A DNA stretch of 64,000 nucleotides from BJGO01 sp964640655 (GCA_964640655.1 CAZXFT010000006.1:62001-126000), one strand, 5' to 3'; positions 44,069-54,165 are shown, counted from the stretch's first letter. A program made the numbers and translations. Notes: generated from the letters alone by a model not told the origin.

Positions 44069-44437
44069 TTATTGGTCCCAATCGAGTGCACCTTTGCGAA
44101 TAATATAAAAAAATCCACTGAGCAGCAATCCCATGAACACAAACATGGTAACCACACCATACACACCCAATTCTTTGAAGTTGATAGCCCAGGGATAAAG
44201 GAAGATAACCTCAACATCGAAGAGCACAAATAGAATGGCTGTGAGAAAGTATTTAATGGCAAAAGGTTGGCGAGCGTTACCCTCGGGGTTAATACCACTT
44301 TCGAAAGGCTTTAGCTTTTTTACTGTTTTAAGTTTGGGACCTACAAAGTGGGTTACAAACATGGTTAAGCCCACAAAACCTGCTGCCAGTAATAACTGTA
44401 TCGCAATGGGGAAATAACTGCTTAATTGATTAGTCAT
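44069..44437 (-). CDS. nuoA: NADH-quinone oxidoreductase subunit A
   Basis: This 122-residue membrane subunit has three helices and the family motif KPFESGINPEGNARQPFAIKY, followed by AILFVLFDVEVIFLYPW with the conserved acidic residues. It is the first gene of the nuo operon, and a promoter-like sequence lies 20-50 nt upstream. Confidence 0.97.
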   Translation of the reverse strand: MTNQLSSYFPIAIQLLLAAGFVGLTMFVTHFVGPKLKTVKKLKPFESGINPEGNARQPFAIKYFLTAILFVLFDVEVIFLYPWAINFKELGVYGVVTMFVFMGLLLSGFFYIIRKGALDWDQ

Positions 44438-44456
44438 GCGCGTTTTTTCGGAGCAG

Positions 44457-44487
44457 CAAAATAACTAAACTACAAACAGTAAAACAA
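44457..44487 (-). promoter_or_regulatory. Probable promoter of the nuo operon
   Basis: On the minus strand TTATTTTG (44457-44464) differs from TAnnTTTG at one position. TTG (44485-44487) lies 20 nt upstream. The start of nuoA is 20 nt downstream of the -7 element. Confidence 0.5.
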
Positions 44488-44761
44488 GGTAACATCATAA
44501 GGGGCTAATAAGAAAGGGGGTGTGGAAAATGTATAGTTTATGAATACGTATTGCTGACAAGGTAAAGCAAGAAACGGAAGTTATGAATTTCCATCTGGCT
44601 TATTTATGAACTCTGAAGTTTGAAATTTTGAAAGCATCAAATAATTTCAGGAAGTAGTGATTAGTAGTGGTATGACAAAAAATAAGACCCAAGAAGCCAG
44701 TGAGAGATTAAAGCATAGTCTTAATCAAAAGACCTTGTAAAAGAAAATGTCTTGTTTCGGG

Positions 44762-44769
44762 TATTTTTG
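44762..44769 (+). promoter_or_regulatory. Probable -7 element of the MCE gene
   Basis: TATTTTTG matches TAnnTTTG exactly and lies 21 nt before the GTG start of the MCE gene. The nearest usable TTG is about 24 nt upstream, slightly farther than usual. Confidence 0.5.
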
Positions 44770-44790
44770 AAGCGAACGGTATTCTAAAGC

Positions 44791-45750
44791 GTGAAAATTT
44801 CGAACGAAACTAAAGTAGGTGTATTGGCAAGCATTGCCATAGTGTTATTAATAATTGGTTATAATTTTCTGCAAGGCCGCGATTTTTTTACCTCTTCAAA
44901 TATATATTATGCAAAGTATAAGTATGTAGATGGATTAGCGCTGTCAAATCCTATAAAGCTGCACGGTATGAATGTAGGTCGAGTAACAGAGATGAAACTG
45001 GATAAGGACAAAGAAACTGTAGTAGTGAAATTTAACGTACGAAAGGATATTGAAATTCCATTCGGTACAATAGCTAAAATTGTTAGTGCAGATATACTTG
45101 GATCCAAAGCCATTGATTTGAATTTTTCAACAAACTCAAATAATCACAAGAATAAGGACACACTTCAGTCAGTAGTTCAGGAGAGCTTAACGAGTAGTGT
45201 ACGTGCAGAGATTTTGCCGGTGAAACAAAAAGCGGAGAATCTGATAAGTTCAATTGATTCGGTATTGTTGATAGTGAAATCGGTGTTGAATCCTGATACG
45301 CGCAAGAGTTTAATTTCATCCGTTAATAATATTCAGGCTACCTTAGAAAACCTGAATGAGAGCACAGATCAGTTCAGCACTCTTTTAGAGAATAATGTGA
45401 AACGTTTGGATCGGATTTTTCAGAATATTGAAAGCATAACTGGTAATTTTAAAAACAATGAAGCCAACATTAATAAGTTATTGACCAACATCAGCAGCAT
45501 CAGCGACAGCCTTCAACAAGGTAATGTGAAACAAGTAATAAATGATGCAGCATACAATCTTGCTCAGGTGAAGTTGATATTGGAAAAGATAAACCGTGGT
45601 GAGGGCAATGTGGGACTTCTATTAAAAGATGATAACCTGTATAAGAATTTAGAAAAATCGTCGAAGGAGTTAGACCTGTTGATGGAAGATATTAGGCTGC
45701 ATCCTAAACGGTATGTGCAGTTTTCAATTTTTGGAGGTGGTAAAAAGTAA
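44791..45750 (+). CDS. MlaD/MCE-family lipid-transport protein
   Basis: This 319-residue protein starts with GTG. It has one N-terminal membrane helix (about 10-26) and an MCE domain (about 35-115, with VDGLALSNPIKLHGMNVGRV, AKIVSADILGSKAIDL). A long, mostly helical C-terminal region (about 130-300) with coiled-coil character follows, containing repeated LENLNESTDQF-like patterns. MCE proteins form hexameric shuttles that move phospholipids between the membranes. The usual MlaE permease and MlaF ATPase are not beside it. It forms a single-gene unit convergent with an acetyltransferase. Confidence 0.88.
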   Translation: MKISNETKVGVLASIAIVLLIIGYNFLQGRDFFTSSNIYYAKYKYVDGLALSNPIKLHGMNVGRVTEMKLDKDKETVVVKFNVRKDIEIPFGTIAKIVSADILGSKAIDLNFSTNSNNHKNKDTLQSVVQESLTSSVRAEILPVKQKAENLISSIDSVLLIVKSVLNPDTRKSLISSVNNIQATLENLNESTDQFSTLLENNVKRLDRIFQNIESITGNFKNNEANINKLLTNISSISDSLQQGNVKQVINDAAYNLAQVKLILEKINRGEGNVGLLLKDDNLYKNLEKSSKELDLLMEDIRLHPKRYVQFSIFGGGKK

Positions 45751-45772
45751 TCCAGAATAATTGAAGTATTCT

Positions 45773-46291
45773 TTAAATGTAGTTGGGATTGAACCAAGCC
45801 ATAGGTACATCATTTTCCAATTCACCATTTGAGGATAATATGCGCCGTTCGAACAAACCTTCTTCTTTAAAGCCAAGAGTCTTGTAAAAAGTGATGGCAC
45901 GTGTGTTCGATTCGCGTACGATTAACTCAACCCGTGCAATACTCTGATGATTGGCTGTAATATCCTGAAGTAGTGTTGAAAAAATTCTGCGACCTATACC
46001 GGTACCCTGAAAGTCGGGATGAACAATAATCTGTAAATGACCTAATGTATGCTGTAGCGATTGTATGCCTGTAGGATATGTATGAATTTCCGCAATGATA
46101 ACTTCGTTATGAAATGGATTTTCAGCAACATAAATAAATCCACCACTTAATGCTTTATGTAATACCTCGTCAATAAATGCTTCGTTGATTTCATTGGTAC
46201 TGCGCGAAATACCACCTTCAACGTCTGCCACACGCCGGTATAATTGCAACAAGGCTGAAGCATCTGCTTCGGTGGCTTTTCTAATTTTCAT
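45773..46291 (-). CDS. GNAT-family N-acetyltransferase
   Basis: This 172-residue GNAT protein has IRKATEADASALLQLYRRV at the N-terminus. The acetyl-CoA binding motif is LQIIVHPDFQGTGIGRRIFS, and the C-terminal strand-helix is RVELIVRESNTRAITFYKTL then GFKEEG. The substrate cannot be told. It follows the DUF4249 gene by 21 nt on the same strand but is probably unrelated in function. Confidence 0.88.
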   Translation of the reverse strand: MKIRKATEADASALLQLYRRVADVEGGISRSTNEINEAFIDEVLHKALSGGFIYVAENPFHNEVIIAEIHTYPTGIQSLQHTLGHLQIIVHPDFQGTGIGRRIFSTLLQDITANHQSIARVELIVRESNTRAITFYKTLGFKEEGLFERRILSSNGELENDVPMAWFNPNYI

Positions 46292-46312
46292 TTGGGCAAT
46301 TTACACAATCAA

Positions 46313-47197
46313 TTACTGAGGTATAATAAGGTTTTTGAACGAGGCATTATATCCAGCCCAAACACCAAGCCCACCATTGATATTTCCCTGAACAATTATG
46401 GGTGAACTGAATGGACCAACGCTATTAAGTTCAAACTCCAGAGAACGAAAGAAATTAAATGTGGAAAAGTCCACGTTAGACCACTTAACTGTAATGGTAT
46501 CTCCTTTATAGAAATAACCATAGTCAGTAAAAACAGCAGTATCGTTTCTATTAACACCACGGTCTAAAGTGAAATCGAATGTAGTTCCATTGATAATATT
46601 ATCGTCAAACACTGAACCGTATCCTGGTAAGAAATCACCACCGTTGCGGCTGGTAAAATATCTAACGTATTGCCCCAATTCAGGTGGATCGGTATAGCGA
46701 CACATCAATCGCACTAGATCAGGCCGATCAGGTACTATATTATCTTTATACCAAAGCGAGTCGATCGGATAAGATTGTGGAATGGTAGTTACCGCAGAAA
46801 CTTTTTGATTACCTGCTTCAATCCATAGTTGGTATGTTTTGTTCGGCTGTCCAACAATCTTTGCTGCTGAGGGGTCAATGAAAAATACAGGGTCGGTGTA
46901 AATACCTACAGATACCCCTGCAGTATCGAAGGTGAGTTCTGAGAGTGTAACTGTATCAATGCCATCTGTTACTTTAATAATGGCATTATTCACAAAGGTG
47001 TTACCAATGTCGCTCAATGACGTTTTACCATAGTATCTGGAATTGCGTGTGAGTATGATGAATGGGGGTTGTCCAGTTTCTATTCTGCCTTCTACGACCA
47101 GTTTTTCATCAAAATTGGGTTCTTTAAATAACACTTCTTTTTCGCAGGCAACCAAAGAAACAGAAATCAATAAGCTATAGAGAATGAATTTATTCAT
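46313..47197 (-). CDS. DUF4249 lipoprotein, partner of a TonB-dependent receptor
   Basis: This 294-residue exported lipoprotein has the lipobox SLVAC at residues 14-18. The DUF4249 start FDEKLVVEGRIETGQPPFII is followed by LTRNSRYYG, and the rest is beta-rich. DUF4249 proteins are regularly encoded beside TonB receptors in Bacteroidota and probably act as surface or periplasmic partners in uptake. Here the receptor gene ends 6 nt before this start. The ligand is unknown. Confidence 0.88.
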   Translation of the reverse strand: MNKFILYSLLISVSLVACEKEVLFKEPNFDEKLVVEGRIETGQPPFIILTRNSRYYGKTSLSDIGNTFVNNAIIKVTDGIDTVTLSELTFDTAGVSVGIYTDPVFFIDPSAAKIVGQPNKTYQLWIEAGNQKVSAVTTIPQSYPIDSLWYKDNIVPDRPDLVRLMCRYTDPPELGQYVRYFTSRNGGDFLPGYGSVFDDNIINGTTFDFTLDRGVNRNDTAVFTDYGYFYKGDTITVKWSNVDFSTFNFFRSLEFELNSVGPFSSPIIVQGNINGGLGVWAGYNASFKNLIIPQ

Positions 47198-47203
47198 GAT
47201 GCA

Positions 47204-49546
47204 CTAAAATTTAAAGTTCCATGTAATGGAAGGAAGAATTGGAAAAATAGTTACTTGCTTAGCCTGAATGTTGATGACAGGATCTTGGAGAAATACACCG
47301 GTGATTTCGTCGTAAATGAAAAAAGGATTTAAACGATTGTAAACATTATATACACTGAATGTCCAGCTATCATCAACGTGTTTTCTTTTCTTGCCATCGT
47401 ATGTAGCACTAATGTCCATTCGGTGGTATGAGGCCAGTCGGAATGAATTAATAGCACCATACTCAGTAACTACAGATCCTTCAAAGAAATATTTGGCCAT
47501 AGGTAAAGTGTAAGCAATGCCTGTGTTGTATACGAAAACAGCACCAAAGGTCCATCGCTCATTGATGCGGTAGTTTCCAACGATAGACAACACATGTCTT
47601 CTATCGAAACGATATGGAAATTTTTGACCACCATTCAGGTCGGGGAATTTGCGGTTTGTGTATGACAGTGTATAACTGACCCAGCCTGTGAAGTCGCCGG
47701 CTTTTTTATTTAGAAACAACTCAAGTCCTTTTGAATCACCGGTGCCGAACACAAAACTTTCTTCCAATTTTTCATTTGCCGATGGTGTATAGCCCTCTTT
47801 ATATTCAATCTGGTTAAGCAACTTTTTATAATAAACCTCCACGGATGTTTCCCATTTGTTGTTGAAGAAATTTCGGAAGTAACCTAATGCATATTGGTAT
47901 CCGACCTGAGGCTTAACATTAGCAGAACTTGGCACCCATATATCAGTAGGAAGCGTGGTGCCATTGTTGGCTACCAAATGTATGTATTGGTTGTTAATGT
48001 TGAATGATGCCTTTACGCTGGATACTTTGTCAATGCTATAACGCACTAGGATTCTAGGTTCGAGGCGATGATAAAATTTCACCAGTTCGCCACTTTTCCA
48101 CATCAAAGAATCGGTAGGTATTCCACGGAAGTCATAGATGTACTTTGTGTAAGGACCTACCTGACCAAACATGGAATATCGAAGACCATAATTAATTTCA
48201 AGTTTTTCAGTGACAGTGTATTTATCTAATGCATATATTGCAAATTCGTGAGCAAACTGTGGGCCTATATTCTTAGGGTTAAACTCTGTATCTCCGCTTT
48301 GTCCACTAAACGTGCTTGGAGTGAAGCGATGAAAAATGTAGTTGGCTCCGAAATGAATTTCGTGTAAAGCATTCGGATAAAAATCAAAATCTGTCTTGAT
48401 ATTGTAATCACGAATTCCGGAGTAAAGCGTTATGGCAAAGTTGTTCTGGTCGGCAGTTACTTTAAAGTTGTATGAATTGTAAATAGCTGTCGTGTTCATA
48501 AACAGTTTGCTGTTGAACAGGTGATTCCATCTTACTGTGGTGGTTGCATTTCCCCAAGGAATGCTGATATTAAATTCATCATTTTTGAAACTGAAAATGT
48601 CACGGCCAAAGTACCCGCTAATGAAAAGACGGTCTTTATCAGAGAAAGTATAGTTAGCTTTTGCATTGAAGTCGTAGAAGTAATAACCAGTACCCGAAAA
48701 TTCCTGGTTCTTGATAAATGGCTTTGCAAGAATATCAATATATGTACGTCTGCCCGAAAGCATAAAAGATGACTTGTCTTTTACCAATGGTCCTTCCACA
48801 GTTGCACGGGATGCGATCAAACCAATACCGCCGGATGTATGATACGTTTTGTTGTTTCCTTCCTTCATTTGAATGTCTAACACAGAAGAAACACGACCGC
48901 CGTAACTTGCAGGAATACCTCCCTTATATATCGTTGCATTGTGAATGGCATCCGGATTAAACACAGAAAAGAATCCGAACAAATGTGAACTATTATACAC
49001 TGTTGCTTCGTCGAGCAGAATTAAATTCTGATCGGGGCCACCACCCCGCACATAAAAACCCGCACTGGCCTCATTGCCACTTTGCACTCCTGGTAACAGT
49101 TGAATGGTTTTAAGTATATCCACCTCACCAAAAATGGCTGGCAATGTCTTGATTTTTTCCATAGTCAACTCCACCCTACCCATATCAGTGTTACGAATGT
49201 TGGCGTCTTCTTTATCGGCGGTGATGGTAACACCTTTTATCTGCTTGGCAGCAGTTTTCATCTCAATGTTGAAACGAAGATTTTCGTTGGCTGTAATTAC
49301 AGTATCAATTCTATTATATCCCAGATAGGTAACCTGAAGGTGCAACGCGCCTTTCTCTGCACTAAGTGAATAGAAACCATACTCGTTTGTATATACACCT
49401 GTACCGGAAGGCAAGAGCACCACACCGGCGCCAATGAGGCTTTCGCCGGAGGCAGCATCTTTAATATATCCGCTAACAGTAACTTTTTGTGCAAAGGATG
49501 AAAAAGTGACACAGAGAAATGATAGTAGTATTAGCAGTCGGTACAT
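47204..49546 (-). CDS. TonB-dependent receptor with carboxypeptidase-like regulatory domain
   Basis: This 780-residue outer-membrane receptor has a signal peptide (residues 1-19). An N-terminal CarboxypepD_reg-like domain follows (VTVSGYIKDAASGESLIGAG, about 22-100). The plug (about 110-240) has ILKTIQLLPGVQSGNEASAG and FYVRGGGPDQNLILLDEATV. A beta-barrel ends in ITWNFKF. It is transcribed with a DUF4249 lipoprotein. The receptor type is used for large ligands such as siderophores, peptides or glycans, and which applies is not visible. Confidence 0.93.
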   Translation of the reverse strand: MYRLLILLSFLCVTFSSFAQKVTVSGYIKDAASGESLIGAGVVLLPSGTGVYTNEYGFYSLSAEKGALHLQVTYLGYNRIDTVITANENLRFNIEMKTAAKQIKGVTITADKEDANIRNTDMGRVELTMEKIKTLPAIFGEVDILKTIQLLPGVQSGNEASAGFYVRGGGPDQNLILLDEATVYNSSHLFGFFSVFNPDAIHNATIYKGGIPASYGGRVSSVLDIQMKEGNNKTYHTSGGIGLIASRATVEGPLVKDKSSFMLSGRRTYIDILAKPFIKNQEFSGTGYYFYDFNAKANYTFSDKDRLFISGYFGRDIFSFKNDEFNISIPWGNATTTVRWNHLFNSKLFMNTTAIYNSYNFKVTADQNNFAITLYSGIRDYNIKTDFDFYPNALHEIHFGANYIFHRFTPSTFSGQSGDTEFNPKNIGPQFAHEFAIYALDKYTVTEKLEINYGLRYSMFGQVGPYTKYIYDFRGIPTDSLMWKSGELVKFYHRLEPRILVRYSIDKVSSVKASFNINNQYIHLVANNGTTLPTDIWVPSSANVKPQVGYQYALGYFRNFFNNKWETSVEVYYKKLLNQIEYKEGYTPSANEKLEESFVFGTGDSKGLELFLNKKAGDFTGWVSYTLSYTNRKFPDLNGGQKFPYRFDRRHVLSIVGNYRINERWTFGAVFVYNTGIAYTLPMAKYFFEGSVVTEYGAINSFRLASYHRMDISATYDGKKRKHVDDSWTFSVYNVYNRLNPFFIYDEITGVFLQDPVINIQAKQVTIFPILPSITWNFKF

Positions 49547-49724
49547 AAGTATAAAAGATGGTGCAAAGTTGATGACTGCATTAATAAGAGCAGCCAGGTA
49601 TTACACAGTCGGCGAAATTAGTTGTTAAGCTGTTTCAACACTAAAGTGAAGCTAATGTTTAAGTAAAATTATTATCGGGCAACAATCATGTTACTTAGCA
49701 CAAAAACAAGATTTAATCAAGGCA

Positions 49725-52088
49725 TTATCCTTTTTTCTTAAACCTAAAACCACCTTTACGTGGTGGTGCGTTCTTAGCTGCTTCCAGCAGTTCGAGGCAA
49801 TCTTCAAGGCTCAACTTTTCAGGTTCGGTGTCTTTTGGCACTTTAGCGTTCAGTCTTCCTGACTTGATATACGGACCCCAACGACCTACCAGGATACTAA
49901 CACCTTGTTCTTTCCATTCTTTAATCACGCTGTTTCGCTTTTCTTCAATCAGTTCTATTGCCTGTTCAAGATTTATCTCATATGGATCCATTCCTTTTTT
50001 CAGCGAAATAAACTTGCCTTCGAAAGTAATATATGGGCCAAAGCGACCAGTGTTTACTGTAATTTCTTTTTCTTCGTAAGAACCTATTTTACGAGGTAAA
50101 TCAAAAAGCTTTAGTGCGTCTTCCAGTGTGATAGTTTCCAGACTCATACCTGTTCGGAGTCCTGCCATGCGCGGCTTGGCATCATCTTCCTGAGCACCAA
50201 TCTGAACTATGGGACCAAAACGCGCCATACGAGCTATAACTTTTTTACCGCTAACAGGATCGACACCAAGTTCTCGTTCACCGGTAACGCGTTCAGCAGT
50301 TTCCAGAGTTTCTTCTACGTTCTTACTGAATGGCCCATAGAAATCGCCAATCATTTTCTCCCAGGAAATCTGTCCATTGGAAATATCATCAAACTCTTTT
50401 TCTATTTCTGCTGTGAAGTTGAAATCAACAATCGATTTGAAGTTGGCTACCAAAAAATCATTTACCAGCATTCCAATGTCTGTAGGAAATAATTTATTAC
50501 GCTCCACTCCGGTATTCTCTTCTGATTTACGATGCTTCACCTGGTTATTATCTATATATAGAATGTTAAATTCTCGTTTCACACCATCGCGGCTACTCTT
50601 TTCTACATAACCACGTTTTTGAACCGTGCTGATCGTTGGTGCATAAGTACTTGGACGGCCAATACCCAACTCTTCCAATTTCTTTACCAGCGAAGCTTCG
50701 TTGTATCGTGCAGGTGGACGGCTGAAACGCTCTGTGGCTGTAATATCGCTCAGCGACAATACATCACCTGCCTTTACGTCGGGTAATAAACCTACCGTTG
50801 TATCCTCAGTACTTTCTTCATCAGTGCTTTCCATGTATACTTTCAGAAAACCGTCAAACAACAACACTTCGCCATTAGCAGCAAGTTCTTCGTTTGGTAG
50901 TTTAGAGATACCGATACGAACAGTAGTCTTTTCTAATTGTGCATCACTCATTTGAGAAGCAATGGTTCGCTTCCAGATGAGTGAATATAATTTTTGCTCA
51001 TCGGCTTCTCCATCAATTTCTTTGTCTTCAATATATGTAGGACGAATAGCTTCGTGGGCTTCCTGCGCATTGGCAGTTTTAGTTGAATAAGTTCTGTTTT
51101 GTAAATACTGATTACCATAAGTATTGATAATCTCGCTACTGATAGAACGCAATGCTGTTTCCGATAAGTTAGTACTGTCGGTACGCATATAGGTTATCTT
51201 ACCGCTTTCGTACAATCGCTGAGCAATAGCCATAGTACGCGATACAGAGAAACCGAATTTACGAGCAGCTTCCTGCTGTAATGTAGAAGTTGTAAATGGG
51301 GCAGTCGGTGATTTTTTTCCGGGCTTTTTCTGCACATCTTTTACAGTAAACACGGAACCTACACATCCGTTAAGGAATTTTTCTGCTGCTTCCTGATTTG
51401 ATTTGTTCTGTGGCAGTTCAGCTTTGATGGTCACTTTATTATTGAAGGCATCGGTGCCATGGAAGAGTGCCACCACCTTATAGGATGATGACGATTTAAA
51501 AGTATTGATTTCACGCTCGCGATCAACAATAATACGCACTGCAACAGACTGTACACGACCTGCAGAAAGATTCTGACTGCCACGGGAAATTTTGCGCCAA
51601 AGAATGGGAGATAATTTAAAGCCTACTAAGCGATCGAGTACACGGCGTGCCTGCTGTGCATCAACTAAGGCTTTGTTCACAGTTCGTGGATTAGCTACTG
51701 CATCTTTTATAGCGCCTTTTGTGATTTCATGAAATACAATTCGTTTAGTTTTTTCTGCACTCAACCCCAGTGCTTCACACAGATGCCAGGCAATAGCTTC
51801 ACCTTCGCGATCCTCATCCGTTGCCAGCCATACTTCGTTGGCATCTTTCATCATTTTTTTCAATTCCTTAACAACATCTTGCTTGTCTTCAGTTATTTCA
51901 TAGACCGGTTTAAAATTGTTGTTTATGTCTATGGCTTTATCGGACTTAGGCAGATCGCGAATATGCCCGTAACTCGAGCGAACTACAAATTTGTTGTCAA
52001 GAAATTTCTCAATGGTTTTAGCCTTGGCAGGACTTTCCACGATTAATAAATCTTTTCCGGCAACTTCAGATTCTTTCTTTTTAGCCAT
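49725..52088 (-). CDS. topA: DNA topoisomerase I
   Basis: This 787-residue type IA topoisomerase relaxes negative supercoils. The Toprim domain starts DLLIVESPAKAKTIEKFL and includes LATDEDREGEAIAWHL with the acidic metal ligands. The catalytic tyrosine is in KITYMRTDSTNLS (about residue 299). The C-terminus has three related repeats with the pattern GRFGPYI/GRWGPYI in place of classical four-Cys zinc fingers, and ends in a basic tail (PRKGGFRFKKKG). It lies in a single-gene unit. Confidence 0.97.
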   Translation of the reverse strand: MAKKKESEVAGKDLLIVESPAKAKTIEKFLDNKFVVRSSYGHIRDLPKSDKAIDINNNFKPVYEITEDKQDVVKELKKMMKDANEVWLATDEDREGEAIAWHLCEALGLSAEKTKRIVFHEITKGAIKDAVANPRTVNKALVDAQQARRVLDRLVGFKLSPILWRKISRGSQNLSAGRVQSVAVRIIVDREREINTFKSSSSYKVVALFHGTDAFNNKVTIKAELPQNKSNQEAAEKFLNGCVGSVFTVKDVQKKPGKKSPTAPFTTSTLQQEAARKFGFSVSRTMAIAQRLYESGKITYMRTDSTNLSETALRSISSEIINTYGNQYLQNRTYSTKTANAQEAHEAIRPTYIEDKEIDGEADEQKLYSLIWKRTIASQMSDAQLEKTTVRIGISKLPNEELAANGEVLLFDGFLKVYMESTDEESTEDTTVGLLPDVKAGDVLSLSDITATERFSRPPARYNEASLVKKLEELGIGRPSTYAPTISTVQKRGYVEKSSRDGVKREFNILYIDNNQVKHRKSEENTGVERNKLFPTDIGMLVNDFLVANFKSIVDFNFTAEIEKEFDDISNGQISWEKMIGDFYGPFSKNVEETLETAERVTGERELGVDPVSGKKVIARMARFGPIVQIGAQEDDAKPRMAGLRTGMSLETITLEDALKLFDLPRKIGSYEEKEITVNTGRFGPYITFEGKFISLKKGMDPYEINLEQAIELIEEKRNSVIKEWKEQGVSILVGRWGPYIKSGRLNAKVPKDTEPEKLSLEDCLELLEAAKNAPPRKGGFRFKKKG

Positions 52089-52183
52089 TGAAATATTGGT
52101 GTAAAATTTTTGCTATTGAAGTGCGCAAATAAACCAAAATTTTTTTTCAGACTTTTTTTGATGTTCATGAAGTGGATATACTC

Positions 52184-53518
52184 CTATACTTTAGAGATGC
52201 TTTCTGTGAAGCGAATACCATACTGTTGAAGTTCCTGCAACACAGGTTCGTAAACTTCTTTAATTACCGGTAGATGAACTCCTGTCAATTTGCATTCATT
52301 GCGTACCAGTATCATTGCCAGGATACCAAGAGGTAGCCCTACAGTCTTGGCCATAGCCGTTTCGAGAGTATTATTCCCTATTACAACCAATGATGAACGT
52401 AAAGCATATTTTGTTTTATTCTTTTTAAAAACAAAATCATGCACCATCACAATCATGTCTTTATCTCGTTTCTTCATCACCCACTTTTGTTCCATCAGTT
52501 GTTGAAGAATTTGTGCAGCTGTTGCTTCCTGTAGTTTTATCTTTTCGTTGCTAAACAATCCCATCCAACGCATCTTTTCAATTACATGGCTTTTAGGCTT
52601 CAACTTAAATAGTTTTGCTATTCTGTTTTCAATCTTTTTTTCATTGGATGTTGGTAGGTATGAAGTGAGCCAATCACTATAGGTAAGTGAAGAAGTATTT
52701 TGAATTACTATGCTGTCGTCTGTTAATCCAAGTTGCAGTAACACATTCCAGGCTTCGCAGTAACCTTCGCGTCGTAGTGTGGCGCGAATTAAAGTATCAA
52801 CACCTTCTAAACCATACAAGGACTCGTAAGCTAACGAATCGCGATTGGCATAAGATTCAAAGCGACCGAATCCGGGGAGTTTAATTTTTTCTATTTGAGT
52901 AAACAGTCTGTGATAGGGCAGATACTTTACATGCCCCTCCTGAACGAACTGTGCTGTGCCTTGCCCAGCCAGTACCACATTGCGAGGGTTCCAGGTAATC
53001 TTATAGTTCCAGGGATTGTCGTCACTTTCCGGTGCAACTAAGCCTCCGGTACTGCTTTTGAATGAAATAATATCCGCACGCTCATCTTTCAAGCGATGAA
53101 TTATTTCCATAGCACTCATATGATCAATACCGGGGTCTAGGCCCATTTCACCCATAAAAAGGAGACCATTCTTCTTCACAATCTCGTTCATTACTCGCAG
53201 TTCGGGAGTAAGGTAAGAAGCGGTAAGCAAGTGTTTCTTATGTGCAATACATAATTGTGCTGCCTTACTGTGAAGTGCGGGAGGCAATAATGAGATAATA
53301 ATGTCGTGTTGTGATATAATGTCAGCCGCATGTTCATCGTCAATTGAAAAGCGAATGGCAGTGGCATTAGGGTGTTGATTAATTTTAGATTCAGCAAGTT
53401 CAAGTTGAATATCTGCTACGGTAACTTGAGTTTGATGAGTTTCAGATTGTTTCAGCAGGTATTTAATCAGCACGGTGGCCGAACGTCCGGCACCAATAAC
53501 GAGAATCTTCTTGGACAT
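52184..53518 (-). CDS. Saccharopine dehydrogenase/reductase family protein
   Basis: This 444-residue protein has an N-terminal NAD(P)-binding Rossmann fold (KKILVIGAGRSATVLIKYLL) and the saccharopine dehydrogenase body (GEMGLDPGIDHMSAMEIIHR, SFKSSTGGLVAPESDDNPW, NPRNVVLAGQGTAQF). It resembles the eukaryotic LYS9-type saccharopine reductase more than short bacterial relatives. The probable role is lysine metabolism through saccharopine. No partner gene (LYS1-like) is nearby. It is divergent from cdd. Confidence 0.85.
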   Translation of the reverse strand: MSKKILVIGAGRSATVLIKYLLKQSETHQTQVTVADIQLELAESKINQHPNATAIRFSIDDEHAADIISQHDIIISLLPPALHSKAAQLCIAHKKHLLTASYLTPELRVMNEIVKKNGLLFMGEMGLDPGIDHMSAMEIIHRLKDERADIISFKSSTGGLVAPESDDNPWNYKITWNPRNVVLAGQGTAQFVQEGHVKYLPYHRLFTQIEKIKLPGFGRFESYANRDSLAYESLYGLEGVDTLIRATLRREGYCEAWNVLLQLGLTDDSIVIQNTSSLTYSDWLTSYLPTSNEKKIENRIAKLFKLKPKSHVIEKMRWMGLFSNEKIKLQEATAAQILQQLMEQKWVMKKRDKDMIVMVHDFVFKKNKTKYALRSSLVVIGNNTLETAMAKTVGLPLGILAMILVRNECKLTGVHLPVIKEVYEPVLQELQQYGIRFTESISKV

Positions 53519-53607
53519 TAATGTATTTGGTAAGTGTTAAACTATTTGCAAAGGTAACCGTTACTTTGCACCCCCGAATAGGTTCGGGTACAAACAAGCA
53601 TTCATCA

Positions 53608-54093
53608 ATGAAAGAAATTACTCTCGAACAACACATTAAAGTGTGTAAGCAGCCGAAAGAATTACCGGCTGAATATCAACAGTTGCTTGAGGAAGCACAT
53701 AAAGCAACAGAACATGCATATGCCCCCTATTCCAGATTTAGTGTTGGAGCTGCAGTTTTATTGAACGATGGTGCAGTAGTAATTGGAAGTAATCAGGAGA
53801 ATGCGAGCTATCCGGTTGGTGTTTGTGCAGAGCGTGTTGCCATCACGGCAGCATCAGCTCAGCACCCTGGTGTAAAAGTGAAGGCCGTTGCTATTTCTGC
53901 TAAAGCTAAGCGTGGAAAAACCGATAATCCTGTAGCTCCCTGTGGTATTTGTCGTCAAACAATTTTGGAGTATGAGTTGCTGCATCAACAAAATATTGAG
54001 TTGATTTTACAGGGTGAAACCGGTGATATTTATTGGATTCCATCAGCAAAAACACTACTTCCCTTATTCTTCTCGCACGATAATCTGAAATAA
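53608..54093 (+). CDS. cdd: Cytidine deaminase
   Basis: From the ATG at 53608 (MKEITLEQHIKVCKQPKELP) it is 161 residues. The longer frame from 53521 lacks homology and would include the promoter. The zinc site is CAERVAI (Cys and catalytic Glu) and PCGICRQ (two further Cys ligands). AYAPYSRFSVGAAVLL is the typical substrate loop. It deaminates cytidine and deoxycytidine in pyrimidine salvage. Confidence 0.95.
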   Translation: MKEITLEQHIKVCKQPKELPAEYQQLLEEAHKATEHAYAPYSRFSVGAAVLLNDGAVVIGSNQENASYPVGVCAERVAITAASAQHPGVKVKAVAISAKAKRGKTDNPVAPCGICRQTILEYELLHQQNIELILQGETGDIYWIPSAKTLLPLFFSHDNLK

Positions 54094-54142
54094 AGTCTTT
54101 GCTATTATGACCTGCGTCACGAAATGTTAATTTCTGCAGGGT

Positions 54143-54150
54143 TAACTTTG
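54143..54150 (+). promoter_or_regulatory. Probable -7 element of the desaturase gene
   Basis: TAACTTTG matches TAnnTTTG exactly, 15 nt before the ATG at 54166. No clear TTG is found at the right distance upstream. Confidence 0.45.
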
Positions 54151-54165
54151 TAAAAATTTTAGTTA

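Larger units (their letters stand above)
44438..44790. other. 353-nt intergenic region between divergent nuoA and MCE genes
   Basis: No protein-coding or RNA gene is visible here. The left end carries a promoter-like sequence for the nuo operon and the right end a -7 element for the MCE gene. The middle (about 44500-44750) is AT-rich, with no strong inverted repeat and no recognisable operator. Confidence 0.6.

Noticed and set aside
45753..45772. Weak hairpin AGAATA...TATTCT between the MCE and acetyltransferase genes
   Set aside because: A 6-bp AT-rich stem with no good T run is too weak to call a terminator, although its position between convergent genes would suit one.
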